Below, piece after piece: positions 26,592 to 36,900 of a stretch of 64,000 nucleotides of DNA. How positions within the stretch are numbered: the stretch's first letter is position 1; every line of letters begins with the position of its first letter. Source of the stretch: Myroides indicus (lineage in GTDB: Bacteria; Bacteroidota; Bacteroidia; Flavobacteriales; Flavobacteriaceae); contig NZ_SOAG01000007.1 in assembly GCF_004364575.1 (NCBI RefSeq), positions 39,098 to 103,097 on the forward strand, given 5' to 3'. Position numbers and translations under genes: made by a program. Under the pieces are notes generated by a model. It saw nothing but the letters and a program-made list of their open reading frames with translations. It was not told the origin of the DNA and searched no databases.

Positions 26592-27866
26592 ATGAGCAAT
26601 CTAAATTTTTCAACACAAGCATTACACGCAGGACACAATGTACAATCTACAGCAGGAACAAGAGCTGTGCCTATCTATCAGACATCATCGTATGTATTCG
26701 AAAATGCTGATCATGCAGCAGGAGCTTTTAACCTGTCTATCCCAGCGTATATCTATACAAGATTAAACAACCCTACTAACGATATCTTAGAACAACGCTT
26801 AGCAGCACTTGAGGGAGGTATCGGAGCAGTGGTAACAGCATCAGGAGCATCTGCTATCTCTACAACGTTCTTAACATTATTAAAAGCAGGAGACCACATC
26901 GTATCATCTAATAGCTTATACGGAGGAACTTATAACTTATTTAATGTTACTCTTCCAAGATTCGGTATCAACACCACTTTCGTAGATCCATCTGATGTAG
27001 AGAACTTCAGAACAAATATTCAAGAGAACACAAAAGCAATATTCGTAGAGAGTTTAGGTAATCCGAAGTTAGACATCATTAACCTAAAAGCAGTAGCAAA
27101 GATTGCACAAGAGTTTAAAATACCTTTCATCGTAGATAACACTGTTGCCTCTCCTGCTCTACTTAACCCTATCGAATATGGAGCTAATATCGTAGTACAC
27201 TCGCTGACTAAGTATATCACAGGTAATGGTACTTCTCTAGGTGGAGCGATTATCGATGCAGGGACATTTGATTGGTCAAGTGGTAGATTCCCAGAGTTCA
27301 CAGAACCTTCTCCAGGATACCACGGACTAATATATCACCAAGCGTTAGGTAATGCCGCTTTCATTGCCAAAATCAGAGTAGAAGGATTAAGAGATTTAGG
27401 TGCTGCACTTAGCCCATTCAATGCCTTCCAAATCATCCAAGGATTAGAGACATTGTCTATCCGTATCCAAAAGCACAGTGAGAATGCTCTTGCATTAGCA
27501 GAGTGGTTAGAGAAACAAGATGCTGTAGCATGGGTAAACTATCCTGGTCTGAAGTCAAGCCCTTACCACGACTTAGCAAAAGAGTACTTGCCTAAAGGAC
27601 AAAGTGGAGTGGTAACATTCGGATTGAAAAAAGGATTTGAAGCAGCGAAGACAGTAGCTAACGAGACAAAACTATTCTCACTACTTGCTAACATCGGAGA
27701 TACTAAGTCATTAATCATTCACCCTGCTTCTACTACACACCAACAATTAAGTGTAGCTGAACAAAAAGCAACAGGAGTAGCACCTGACTTAATCAGACTA
27801 TCTGTAGGAATAGAAAACATAGAAGACCTAAAAGCAGATTTAGCTAACGTATTTAAAACATTATAA
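26592..27866 (+). CDS. metY: O-acetylhomoserine sulfhydrylase
   Basis: The 424-residue PLP enzyme of the Cys/Met metabolism family converts O-acetylhomoserine and sulfide to homocysteine. The length and the opening FSTQALHAGHNVQSTAGTRAVPIYQTSSYVFENADHAAGAF are typical of MetY. The PLP lysine is in VVHSLTKYITGNG, and YTRLNNPTNDILEQRLAALEGG and the C-terminal HPASTTHQQLS are also present. It is the first structural gene after the double Met attenuator and is followed 1 base later by the next PLP enzyme. Confidence 0.93.
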   Translation: MSNLNFSTQALHAGHNVQSTAGTRAVPIYQTSSYVFENADHAAGAFNLSIPAYIYTRLNNPTNDILEQRLAALEGGIGAVVTASGASAISTTFLTLLKAGDHIVSSNSLYGGTYNLFNVTLPRFGINTTFVDPSDVENFRTNIQENTKAIFVESLGNPKLDIINLKAVAKIAQEFKIPFIVDNTVASPALLNPIEYGANIVVHSLTKYITGNGTSLGGAIIDAGTFDWSSGRFPEFTEPSPGYHGLIYHQALGNAAFIAKIRVEGLRDLGAALSPFNAFQIIQGLETLSIRIQKHSENALALAEWLEKQDAVAWVNYPGLKSSPYHDLAKEYLPKGQSGVVTFGLKKGFEAAKTVANETKLFSLLANIGDTKSLIIHPASTTHQQLSVAEQKATGVAPDLIRLSVGIENIEDLKADLANVFKTL

Positions 27867-27867
27867 G

Positions 27868-29007
27868 ATGAGGACCCAAACAGACATACTAAAACACATT
27901 CCGATAGACCCACACACAGGAGCCATAGCTGTACCAATCTATCAGACAACGACATTCGCTCAAGAGGCACCAGGAGTAAACAAGGGATTTGACTACACTC
28001 GTACTAATAATCCTACTCGTCAAGCTTTAGAAGAATTAGTTGCTTCATTAGAGAACGGTGCGAAGGGCTTTGCCTTCGGAAGTGGACTTGCTGCAATAGA
28101 TGCAGTATTCAAGACACTAAGCCAAGGAGACGAAGTAATAGCTGTAGCGAATATCTATGGTGGAACTTACAGACTACTGAATGAGGTGTATGCGAAGTTT
28201 GGGATAAAGGCTCATTATGTAGATACAACAGTAGCCGCTAATGTAGAGAAAGCAATCAATGACAAAACAAAATTGATATGGATAGAAAGTCCTACTAACC
28301 CTACACTGCGTATATCAGATATACAAGCTATCACGAGTATCGCTAAGCAACATAACGTATGGGTATGCGTAGATAACACCTTCGCTACCCCAATAGCGCA
28401 GAAGCCGTTAGACTTAGGAGCTGATATCGTGGTACACAGTGCTACGAAGTATATAGCAGGACATTCTGATGTAGTAGCAGGATTAGTAATAACCAAAACA
28501 GAAGAAATCGGAAAGGTCATTAAGTTTCACCAAAACTCAACAGGAGCTATACTAAGTCCCTTCGATAGCTTCTTAACCATCAGGGGTATTGAAACACTCT
28601 TGTTGAGATATAAAGGTTGCTCTGAGAATGCTGTCCAGATTGCAGAATACCTCAGCACGCATCCGAAGATAGACAAGATATATTATCTAGGATTAAAAAG
28701 TCATGAAGGATATGAACTTGCTAAGAGGCAACAAAAGTATTTCGGGGGCGTCATCAGCTTTGATCTAAAAGAGAATACGAGAGAAGCCGCCTTACAAGTC
28801 ATACAGAGTTTAAAGCTCTTTACCCTAACAGAAGGTTTAGGAGGTATAAAGAGTTTGAGCAATTATCCCTTTGAGATGTCTCATGGCTCAGTACCTAAAG
28901 AGACTAAAATACAAGCTGGGATAACAGAAAGTCTAATACGACTATCTATAGGATTAGAAGAAACAGAAGATTTAATAGAAGATATCAAACAAGCATTAGC
29001 ACAATAA
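27868..29007 (+). CDS. Trans-sulfuration enzyme (cystathionine gamma-synthase / beta-lyase type)
   Basis: The 379-residue PLP enzyme of the same superfamily has the compact length of MetB/MetC proteins. Visible motifs are YQTTTFAQEAPGVNKGFDYTRTNNPTR, the PLP lysine in VVHSATKYIAGHSDVVAG and IKSLSNYPFEMSHGSVP. Sequence alone does not separate gamma-synthase from beta-lyase. With MetY and MetZ already giving direct sulfhydrylation, a MetB/MetC pairing is not clearly needed. It is translated in tight coupling after metY and is 16 bases ahead of the acyltransferase. Confidence 0.85.
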   Translation: MRTQTDILKHIPIDPHTGAIAVPIYQTTTFAQEAPGVNKGFDYTRTNNPTRQALEELVASLENGAKGFAFGSGLAAIDAVFKTLSQGDEVIAVANIYGGTYRLLNEVYAKFGIKAHYVDTTVAANVEKAINDKTKLIWIESPTNPTLRISDIQAITSIAKQHNVWVCVDNTFATPIAQKPLDLGADIVVHSATKYIAGHSDVVAGLVITKTEEIGKVIKFHQNSTGAILSPFDSFLTIRGIETLLLRYKGCSENAVQIAEYLSTHPKIDKIYYLGLKSHEGYELAKRQQKYFGGVISFDLKENTREAALQVIQSLKLFTLTEGLGGIKSLSNYPFEMSHGSVPKETKIQAGITESLIRLSIGLEETEDLIEDIKQALAQ

Positions 29008-29023
29008 ATAACAATAGAATACC

Positions 29024-29989
29024 ATGAGTCGCTTACAAGAAATAACAATCACTAATCACACACTACCAAACGGAAGTACACATACTTTTCACTTCACCTA
29101 TCAGGTGGTGGGACAACCTTTACACAGTGCTCCTATCGTATTGGTTAACCATGCTTTGACAGGGAATAGTCAAGTAGCTGGAGACAACGGCTGGTGGAAT
29201 AGTTTAGTGGGTTATGACAAAGTAATCGATCTCAACAAATACACAGTAATCGCTTTTGATATCCCTGGCAATGGTTTTAACCAACAAGAGAGACACCTCA
29301 TCCAAGATTATAAAGTACTAACGACTAAAGTTATCGCTGAAGTGTTTTGGAAAGCCTTAGACCGATTACACGTAAGTCACCTTTACGCAATCATCGGAGG
29401 AAGCTTAGGAGGAAGTATCGCATGGGAGTTAGCTTTTATAAGACCGACGGCAGTAGATCATTTAATCCCTATCGCGACAAGTTGTAAAGCATCAGATTGG
29501 TTAATAGGTAATGCCTTAGTACAAGACAGCATACTGAACAACTCATCAAAGCCGATAGAAGACGCTCGTATGCATGCTATGCTACTCTACCGCACTCCTG
29601 CATCGCTCCAGCAGAAGTTCGCCAATGGGTATAAAGAAAGTGAAAACCAATATGCGATAGAGAGTTGGCTTAAATATCATGGGCAGACTTTAGAAAGTCG
29701 ATTTAAGCTACAAGCTTACAAGCTAATGAATCACCTACTCAAAACAATAGGTCAAGAACAGACCCAAGATAGTCTAAAGGCTTTTGCTCAACTAACAAGT
29801 GCACAGATACACTGTATAGCAGTAGATACAGATTATATGTTCACAAACAAAGAACAAGAACAGACAGTCGCTTTATTAAAGGACTGTTGCAAACACATTA
29901 CATACCAAGAGATTCAATCAATACACGGCCACGATGCCTTCTTAATTGAATACGAACAATTAAACAATTTATTAAAACCATTATTCTAA
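29024..29989 (+). CDS. metX: Homoserine O-acetyltransferase-like alpha/beta hydrolase
   Basis: This is probably the enzyme that acylates homoserine to give the MetY substrate. At 321 residues it is shorter than many MetX proteins but has the expected marks: APIVLVNHALTGNSQVAG, a nucleophile Ser in GGSLGGSIAWELA, Asp in AVDTDYMFT and His in GHDAFLIEYEQL near the C-terminus. The order metY-metB/C-metX-aspartokinase is consistent. Whether it uses acetyl- or succinyl-CoA cannot be settled by eye; the overall fold favours acetyl. Confidence 0.85.
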   Translation: MSRLQEITITNHTLPNGSTHTFHFTYQVVGQPLHSAPIVLVNHALTGNSQVAGDNGWWNSLVGYDKVIDLNKYTVIAFDIPGNGFNQQERHLIQDYKVLTTKVIAEVFWKALDRLHVSHLYAIIGGSLGGSIAWELAFIRPTAVDHLIPIATSCKASDWLIGNALVQDSILNNSSKPIEDARMHAMLLYRTPASLQQKFANGYKESENQYAIESWLKYHGQTLESRFKLQAYKLMNHLLKTIGQEQTQDSLKAFAQLTSAQIHCIAVDTDYMFTNKEQEQTVALLKDCCKHITYQEIQSIHGHDAFLIEYEQLNNLLKPLF

Positions 29990-30001
29990 AATCAGCACAT
30001 C

Positions 30002-32404
30002 ATGAAAATAGTAAAGTTTGGAGGAAAGTCTCTTGCATCAGGGCAAGCTTTTGACAACGTAAACAATATCATTAAGAAAAAGGTAAACGAAGGGCCTATT
30101 ACCATAGTAGTTTCTGCTATCGGAGATACAACAGATACCTTAGAGAATATATTAGACTTAGCAAAGACTAAACAAGATTATACAACTGCTTTTGAAGCAT
30201 TCAAAAACAGAGCATACCACAACGAAGCAGATATACATACAGAAATAGAAGTATTGAGCAAATTATACGAAGGAGTTTCTTTAATTGAAGACTATGGGTT
30301 AAAAATTAAAGACCAAGTATTAGCACAAGGAGAATTAATATCAAGTAAGATATTAGCTGCTCAGTTAAATGCCAAAGGGATAAAAGCCATTGCTGTAGAT
30401 AGCCGTCAATTCTTTATCACAGATAACAACTTCGGTAGTGCACAAGCATTAGATGAAGTATCGAAAAAGAAGACACAAGCTTACTTTGCTAACTTAGACA
30501 AAGGGACTATTGCAGTAGTAACAGGGTTTATCGGTGCAACTGAGAAGGGAGAAACGACTACGCTAGGTCGCAATGGTAGTAACTACTCAGCAGCTCTATT
30601 AGCTAATTTTATCCAAGCAGATGAATTGCAAAACTATACTCACGTAGACGGTATCTATACTGCTAATCCAGATTGGGTAAAGAACGCTCAAAAGATAGAA
30701 GAACTTCACTTCGATGAAGCAAATGAGTTAGCCAACTTCGGAGCTTCTATCTTACATGCTAAAACGATATTACCTCTGGTAGAAAACAATATTCCTCTGC
30801 GTATCTTGAATACATTAAACCCAGATAACAAAGGAACATTAATCTCTAACAAGACTACTGCTAAAGGAATCAAATCTCTTTCTGTACAGTCTAATGTTGC
30901 CTTAATACAGTTTGAAGGACGTGGATTATTAGGTATCGTAGGAGTTGATGCACGTGTATTTACAGCATTAGCGAATGAAGGAATTAGCGTAGGTGTTATC
31001 TCTCAAGGTTCTTCAGAACGTGGATTAGGTTTTATCGTAGAAGAGAAAGATGCTGATAAAGCAGCAGAAGCACTAAATAGAGAATTCTCTAATGATTTCT
31101 ATACTCGTGATGTGAATAGTATCTCTATCATCCGAGATATAGCAGTGATTTCTATCATTGGTCAGAACCTAAGCACATTTGACAAGCCTTATGCAGCATT
31201 AGTAAAGAATAAGATCGTTCCTATTCTTTTCAACAATACGGTAACAGGAAAGAACGTAAGCTTAGTTGTTCGTAAAGAAGAAGCGAAGAAAGCATTAAAT
31301 GTCATCCACGGGCAAATATTCGGTATCGCGAAGAAGATAAACATCGCTGTATTTGGACACGGATTAGTAGGAGGAACTTTAATCGACCAGATCTTACACT
31401 CAGCTCAATCTATAGAAGGCAAAAAGAATATAGCTCTTAACATCTTCGCCATTGGTAACTCTAAAAAAGTATTACTAAACGATGGAGGTATTAACTGTAA
31501 CTGGAGAGAAGATCTAAAAGAAAAAAGTGTTGCTTATACTATTCAAGAGGTAATCGACTATGCGAATGCTAATCACTTAGAGAACCTAATAGCGATAGAT
31601 AATACAGCTTCTGGAGAGTTTATCAAGAATTATATTCCGTTAGTAGAGAATGGTTTTGACCTTATCTCATCGAATAAGATAGCAAACACCATCTCTTATA
31701 GCTTCTACAAAGAGCTTCGTCAAACATTAAAGGCAAATCACAAAGAATATCTATACGAGACAAACGTAGGTGCAGGTTTACCATTGATTGATACGATTAA
31801 ACTACTTCATTTATCAGGAGAAAATATCACGAAGATAAAAGGAGTGTTCTCAGGAAGTCTAAGCTATATATTCAATAACTACTCTATCCAAGACAGACCA
31901 TTCAGTGAAGTGCTGAAAGAAGCGATAGAGAAAGGATATACAGAGCCAGACCCACGAGAAGACTTATCTGGTAATGATGTAGGACGTAAGTTATTAATTC
32001 TTGCTCGTGAGTTAGACCTACAAAACGAGTTCGAAGAAATTAATATCCAAAACTTAATTCCAACAGACTTACAAGCTGTGGATACACCAACGTTCTTAAA
32101 CAATTTAGAGAAGCTAAACCCTTATTTCGATAAGATAAAACAAGGCTTAGCACCAGATACAGTACTTCGCTATGTAGGAGAACTATCAGGTGACTTACAA
32201 GAGGACAAAGGAGTATTAGAAACAAAGCTAATCGAAGTACCTACTAGCTCAGCATTAGGACAGTTAAAAGGTTCAGACAGTATATTCGAGATATACACAG
32301 AGAGCTACGGAGACAACCCTATCATTATCCAAGGAGCTGGAGCTGGAGCATCTGTTACAGCACGTGGAGTGTTTGGAGATATCTTAAGATTAGCTGATAA
32401 ATAA
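30002..32404 (+). CDS. Bifunctional aspartate kinase / homoserine dehydrogenase
   Basis: The 800-residue protein has an aspartokinase domain (KFGGKSLASG, then TTLGRNGSNYSAALLA), two ACT-like regulatory segments around residues 300-440 (LLGIVGVDARVFTALANEGISV and ISIIGQNLSTFDKPYAALV) and a homoserine dehydrogenase domain (INIAVFGHGLVGGTLIDQI; GVFSGSLSYIFNN; YTEPDPREDLSGNDVGRKLLILAREL). It supplies homoserine from aspartate. Its place among met genes suggests it is the methionine-branch isozyme (MetL-like role), though it could also feed threonine. The usual KFGGTS reads KFGGKS. It is 12 bases after metX. Confidence 0.92.
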   Translation: MKIVKFGGKSLASGQAFDNVNNIIKKKVNEGPITIVVSAIGDTTDTLENILDLAKTKQDYTTAFEAFKNRAYHNEADIHTEIEVLSKLYEGVSLIEDYGLKIKDQVLAQGELISSKILAAQLNAKGIKAIAVDSRQFFITDNNFGSAQALDEVSKKKTQAYFANLDKGTIAVVTGFIGATEKGETTTLGRNGSNYSAALLANFIQADELQNYTHVDGIYTANPDWVKNAQKIEELHFDEANELANFGASILHAKTILPLVENNIPLRILNTLNPDNKGTLISNKTTAKGIKSLSVQSNVALIQFEGRGLLGIVGVDARVFTALANEGISVGVISQGSSERGLGFIVEEKDADKAAEALNREFSNDFYTRDVNSISIIRDIAVISIIGQNLSTFDKPYAALVKNKIVPILFNNTVTGKNVSLVVRKEEAKKALNVIHGQIFGIAKKINIAVFGHGLVGGTLIDQILHSAQSIEGKKNIALNIFAIGNSKKVLLNDGGINCNWREDLKEKSVAYTIQEVIDYANANHLENLIAIDNTASGEFIKNYIPLVENGFDLISSNKIANTISYSFYKELRQTLKANHKEYLYETNVGAGLPLIDTIKLLHLSGENITKIKGVFSGSLSYIFNNYSIQDRPFSEVLKEAIEKGYTEPDPREDLSGNDVGRKLLILARELDLQNEFEEINIQNLIPTDLQAVDTPTFLNNLEKLNPYFDKIKQGLAPDTVLRYVGELSGDLQEDKGVLETKLIEVPTSSALGQLKGSDSIFEIYTESYGDNPIIIQGAGAGASVTARGVFGDILRLADK

Positions 32405-32744
32405 ATTGGTTAACAGTGGACAGTGAACAGTTTTTTGCCTTCGGCATTGTGCACACATAGTATATCAATGTAGAGACGGATTATTATCCGTGTCACCCAA
32501 GGTTCATCAAGTCTATTAAATCTTAAAACAGGTAACTGAAAACTGTGAACCGTTATAGTGTCCCACTTTATGCTACCATTTAATACTATAATAATCATAT
32601 TAGATCATAATAGTCAATTATGTAAAAAGACTTTATACAAGCGACTACTTTTGATTTGTATTTGATATATAACTATTACCCAAAAACTAAAGACTAACAC
32701 CGTTAACTGTCCACTGTGAACCGTTAACCGTAAACTAAATAAAG
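32405..32744. repeat. Non-coding stretch with heptamer repeats and a palindrome inside the met cluster
   Basis: No gene. Heptamer units of the form AACAGTG / GACAGTG / AACAGTT lie at 32410-32430, and the reverse-complement kind (AACTGTC, CACTGTG, AACCGTT) at 32704-32732, so the stretch has inverted-repeat ends. A third degenerate copy (gaaaactgtgaaccgtt) lies at 32539-32555. Near 32480 a short palindrome, acggat-tatt-atccgt, belongs to the GTAGAGACG-type dispersed repeats seen in several phyla. This looks like accumulated short interspersed repeats separating two parts of the met cluster. Confidence 0.6.
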
Positions 32745-33938
32745 ATGAATACAACTAACAATGAAGAAGGCTGTTGTTTTGAGACACAAGCCATAAGAAC
32801 ACAGACAGAGCGCTCCCAATACAATGAGCACTCTACACCACTATACCTAACCTCTAGCTTTGTCTTTGACGATGCAGAGAATATGCGTGCTGTATTTGCA
32901 GAAGAAATACAACGATACTCTTACTCTCGCTTTACTAACCCTAACCAAACAGAGCTGGTTGAGAAGATACGTATATTCGAAAAAGCAGAAGCAGGTTTTG
33001 CCTTTGCTACAGGTATGGCGGCTGTGTACTGTAGCTTGTTCCCATTATTAAAAACAGGTGATCACATTGTTTCTTGTTCTAATATTTTTGGTTCTACGAG
33101 AGGGTTATTCAGTAATACCTTTCCAGAGTGGGGAGTTGAGACGAGTTACTTTGACCTTAATCAAGTATATGATGTAGAGCGTTTAATCAAACCTAACACT
33201 AAGATACTATTTGCAGAAAGTCCTACTAACCCAGGAGTGGACGTATTAGACTTAGCCTACTTAGGAGAAATAGCAAAGAAACACAACCTTATTTTTATCG
33301 TTGACAATACCTTCGCTACACCCTACCTACAGAACCCTATTACCTTAGGAGCTCATATCGTAGTGCACTCTGCTACGAAGTTAATTGATGGACAAGGTAG
33401 AGCCTGTGGAGGAGTAACTGTAGGATATAAAAAATACATCCATAAGATATATCTGTTTGCCCGTACCATAGGTGCTAGTATCTCTCCATTTAATGCTTGG
33501 GTATTATCTAAGAGCTTAGAGACATTAGCTATACGAGTAGACAGACATTGTGAGAATGCCTTGACTATAGCAGAGTATTTAGAACAACACCCTGCAGTAG
33601 AGTTTATCAAATACCCTTTCTTGCCAAGTCATCCACAATACGAAATTGCTAAAAAACAAATGAAACAAGGGGGTAACATCATTGCCTTTGGGATTAAAGG
33701 AGGACTAGATACTGGTAGAACATTCTTAGATGCTTTACAGTTATGTAGTCGCACTGCTAATCTTGGAGATAGTAGAACTATCGTTACCCACCCTGCTTCT
33801 ACCACACATAGTAAGGTTCCTGCAGAAGAAAAAGTAGCCACAGGTATTACAGACAACCTGATACGTCTATCTGTCGGTTTAGAGAATACAAAAGATATTA
33901 TCCGTGACTTAGAACAAGCTTTAACTACTGCACAGTAA
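32745..33938 (+). CDS. metZ: O-succinylhomoserine sulfhydrylase-like PLP enzyme
   Basis: The 397-residue PLP enzyme is the third member of the Cys/Met metabolism superfamily in this cluster. ETQAIRTQTERSQYNEHSTPLYLTSSF, YSRFTNPNQTELVEKIR and especially the PLP segment VVHSATKLIDGQGRACGG are typical of the MetZ branch, which makes homocysteine from an acyl-homoserine and sulfide. It is preceded by the repeat-rich 340-base gap, so it may start a second transcription unit with metH and metF. It ends 45 bases before metH. Confidence 0.85.
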   Translation: MNTTNNEEGCCFETQAIRTQTERSQYNEHSTPLYLTSSFVFDDAENMRAVFAEEIQRYSYSRFTNPNQTELVEKIRIFEKAEAGFAFATGMAAVYCSLFPLLKTGDHIVSCSNIFGSTRGLFSNTFPEWGVETSYFDLNQVYDVERLIKPNTKILFAESPTNPGVDVLDLAYLGEIAKKHNLIFIVDNTFATPYLQNPITLGAHIVVHSATKLIDGQGRACGGVTVGYKKYIHKIYLFARTIGASISPFNAWVLSKSLETLAIRVDRHCENALTIAEYLEQHPAVEFIKYPFLPSHPQYEIAKKQMKQGGNIIAFGIKGGLDTGRTFLDALQLCSRTANLGDSRTIVTHPASTTHSKVPAEEKVATGITDNLIRLSVGLENTKDIIRDLEQALTTAQ

Positions 33939-33983
33939 AACAAGTTCAAGACACTTCAAAAACATTGATTAAAAGAGAAAATT

Positions 33984-36900
33984 ATGTCAACAACACTTAT
34001 ACATACTGATATCAGAAGCCTATTAAAACAAAGAACATTAGTACTCGATGGAGCAATGGGTACAATGCTTCAGGCTTACCGATTCTCAGAAGAAAACTTT
34101 AGAGGAGAGCGCTTTGCTGATTTTGCTCATCCTTTAAAAGGAAATAATGACTTGTTGTCTATAACTCAACCTGACGTTGTAAAAGAAGTACACAGACAAT
34201 ATCTTTTGGCAGGAGCTGATATTTTATCTACGAATACCTTCTCGGGTACTACCATTGCTATGGCAGATTATCACCTTGAAGATATAGTATACGAACTAAA
34301 CTACCAATCGGCTAAGATAGCGCGAGAAGTAGCAGACGAAGTAGAAGCTTTAGACCCTAATAAACCTCGTTATGTAGCAGGAGCTATTGGACCAACGAAT
34401 AAGACAGCGAGTCTATCTCCTGATGTAAATAATCCAGGATATCGTGCCATTACTTTTGAAGAATTGCGTATAGCGTATAAACAGCAAGCAGAAGCATTAT
34501 TAGACGGTGGATGTGACTTACTATTAGTCGAGACTATATTCGACACCCTTAATGCTAAAGCAGCTTTATTCGCTATAGACGAGATACAAGCAGAACGAGG
34601 TATCGATATTCCAATTATGATTTCAGGTACGATAACTGATGCTTCGGGGCGTACCTTGTCAGGACAGACTGTTGAGGCTTTTCTGATTTCTATAGCCCAT
34701 ATCCCTTTATTGAGTATAGGGTTTAACTGTGCTTTAGGAGCAGAACAATTAGAACCGTATGTAAAACAACTGAGTCAACACGCAGCAGTGAATATTTCTG
34801 CTCACCCGAATGCTGGTTTACCAAATGCCTTTGGAGAATATGACCAAACACCAACAGAGATGAAAGAACTAATCGATAGCTTCTTGAGTCAAAACTTGGT
34901 ACAGATTATTGGAGGTTGTTGTGGTACTACACCAGAGCATATTAAGTTAATTGCTCAGGCAGTAGCAGAACACAGTAAAGATAGACAGCCAAAGCAATAC
35001 AACCTAAAGCCTGTGCTTGCATTATCTGGATTAGAACCACTATATGTAACTGCCGAGGCTAACTTTATCAACATAGGAGAGCGTACCAATGTTACAGGTT
35101 CTCGTAAGTTCCTACGTCTGATTAAAGAAGAGAAATTTGACGAAGCCTTAGCTGTTGCAAGAGAACAAGTAGAGGGTGGTGCTCAGGTTATAGACATTAA
35201 TATGGATGAAGGACTGTTAGACGGTGTACACTGTATGACTAACTTCCTTAATCTTATAGCCTCTGAACCAGATATTGCGAAAGTTCCTATTATGATTGAT
35301 AGTTCTAAATGGGAAATTATCGAAGCAGGACTACGCGTAGTACAAGGTAAAGCGATTGTGAACTCTATCAGCCTAAAAGAGGGAGAAGAGTTATTTACCG
35401 AACACGCTAAATTAATTAAACGCTATGGAGCTGCCACTGTAGTAATGGCATTCGACGAAAAAGGACAAGCAGATTCTTTAGAAAGACGTATAGAGATATG
35501 CCAACGTTCTTATGATATATTAGTCAACCAAGTGAACTTCGCACCTCAGGACATCATCTTTGACCCTAATATATTTCCTGTTGCGACAGGAATGGAAGAG
35601 CACAACAACAATGCTTTGGACTTCTTTAATGCCACCAAATGGATTAGAGAGAACCTTCCTTACGCCAATGTAAGTGGTGGTGTAAGTAATGTTTCTTTCT
35701 CGTTTAGAGGGAATAATAAAGTACGTGAAGCGATGCATGCAGCCTTCTTATATCATGCGATACAGCACGGTATGAATATGGGTATAGTGAATCCTGAGAT
35801 GTTAGAAGTGTACGATGAGGTAGACAAGGATCTAATGAAACACGTAGAAGACGTGTTGCTAAATAGACGTGATGATGCGACTGAACGCCTACTTGACTTT
35901 GCCGAAAGTATTAAAAATGAAAGTGCTATTCAATCAACCGAAATCAAAGTAGAGGAATGGCGTTCAGGTAGTATCCAAGACCGACTAACACATGCATTAG
36001 TAAAAGGAATAGAAACTTACGTCATAGAAGATACAGAAGAAGCTCGCCTAAGCGTGCCTCAACCTATCCAAGTCATTGAACAATACCTAATGAATGGAAT
36101 GAATGTAGTCGGAGACCTATTCGGAGCAGGTAAGATGTTCTTACCACAAGTAGTAAAGTCTGCACGTGTGATGAAGAAAGCTGTAGCCTATCTACTTCCG
36201 TTTATTGAAGAAAGTAAAAAACAGAATGCAGAAGCCTCTGTAGGTAATGCTGGTAAGATACTTATGGCCACTGTGAGAGGGGATGTACACGACATCGGTA
36301 AGAATATCGTAGCTGTGGTATTAGCTTGTAATAACTATGAGATTATAGACCTTGGGGTAATGGTTCCACCTGAGAAGATCATTGAGACAGCTATTAAAGA
36401 ACAAGTGGATATCATCGGACTAAGTGGATTAATCACACCTTCTTTAGACGAGATGGTACACTTAGCTAAAGAATTAGACAAGGTCAATAGCAATATTCCA
36501 ATCATGATTGGTGGGGCAACAACTTCACGTGTTCATACAGCCGTGAAGATAGCACCAGAGTACAAGAATTGTGTTGTACATGTACACGATGCCTCACGTT
36601 CAGTGACCATTGCTAATCAGTTATTACAAAAAGAAGTTGAAGCAACATTTAAAGATAACATCAAAGAAGAATATGATCAGCTAAGACGCGATTACTTAGG
36701 TAGAGCAAGAGACAAAAGCTATATCACAATAGAACAAGCAAGAGCAAACAAAGTCAAGATAGAATGGGATGCTAAAGACATTGTCAAACCCAACTTTATC
36801 GGTACGAAAACCTTAACAGTAGAATTAGACGAATTATTGCCATTTATAGATTGGGCACCGTTCTTCCGTTCTTGGCAGTTGTATGGTAAGTTCCCTCAGA

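Noticed and set aside
32410..32598. Leftward 62-codon frame in the met cluster gap
   Set aside because: It overlays repeat DNA and has no protein features.
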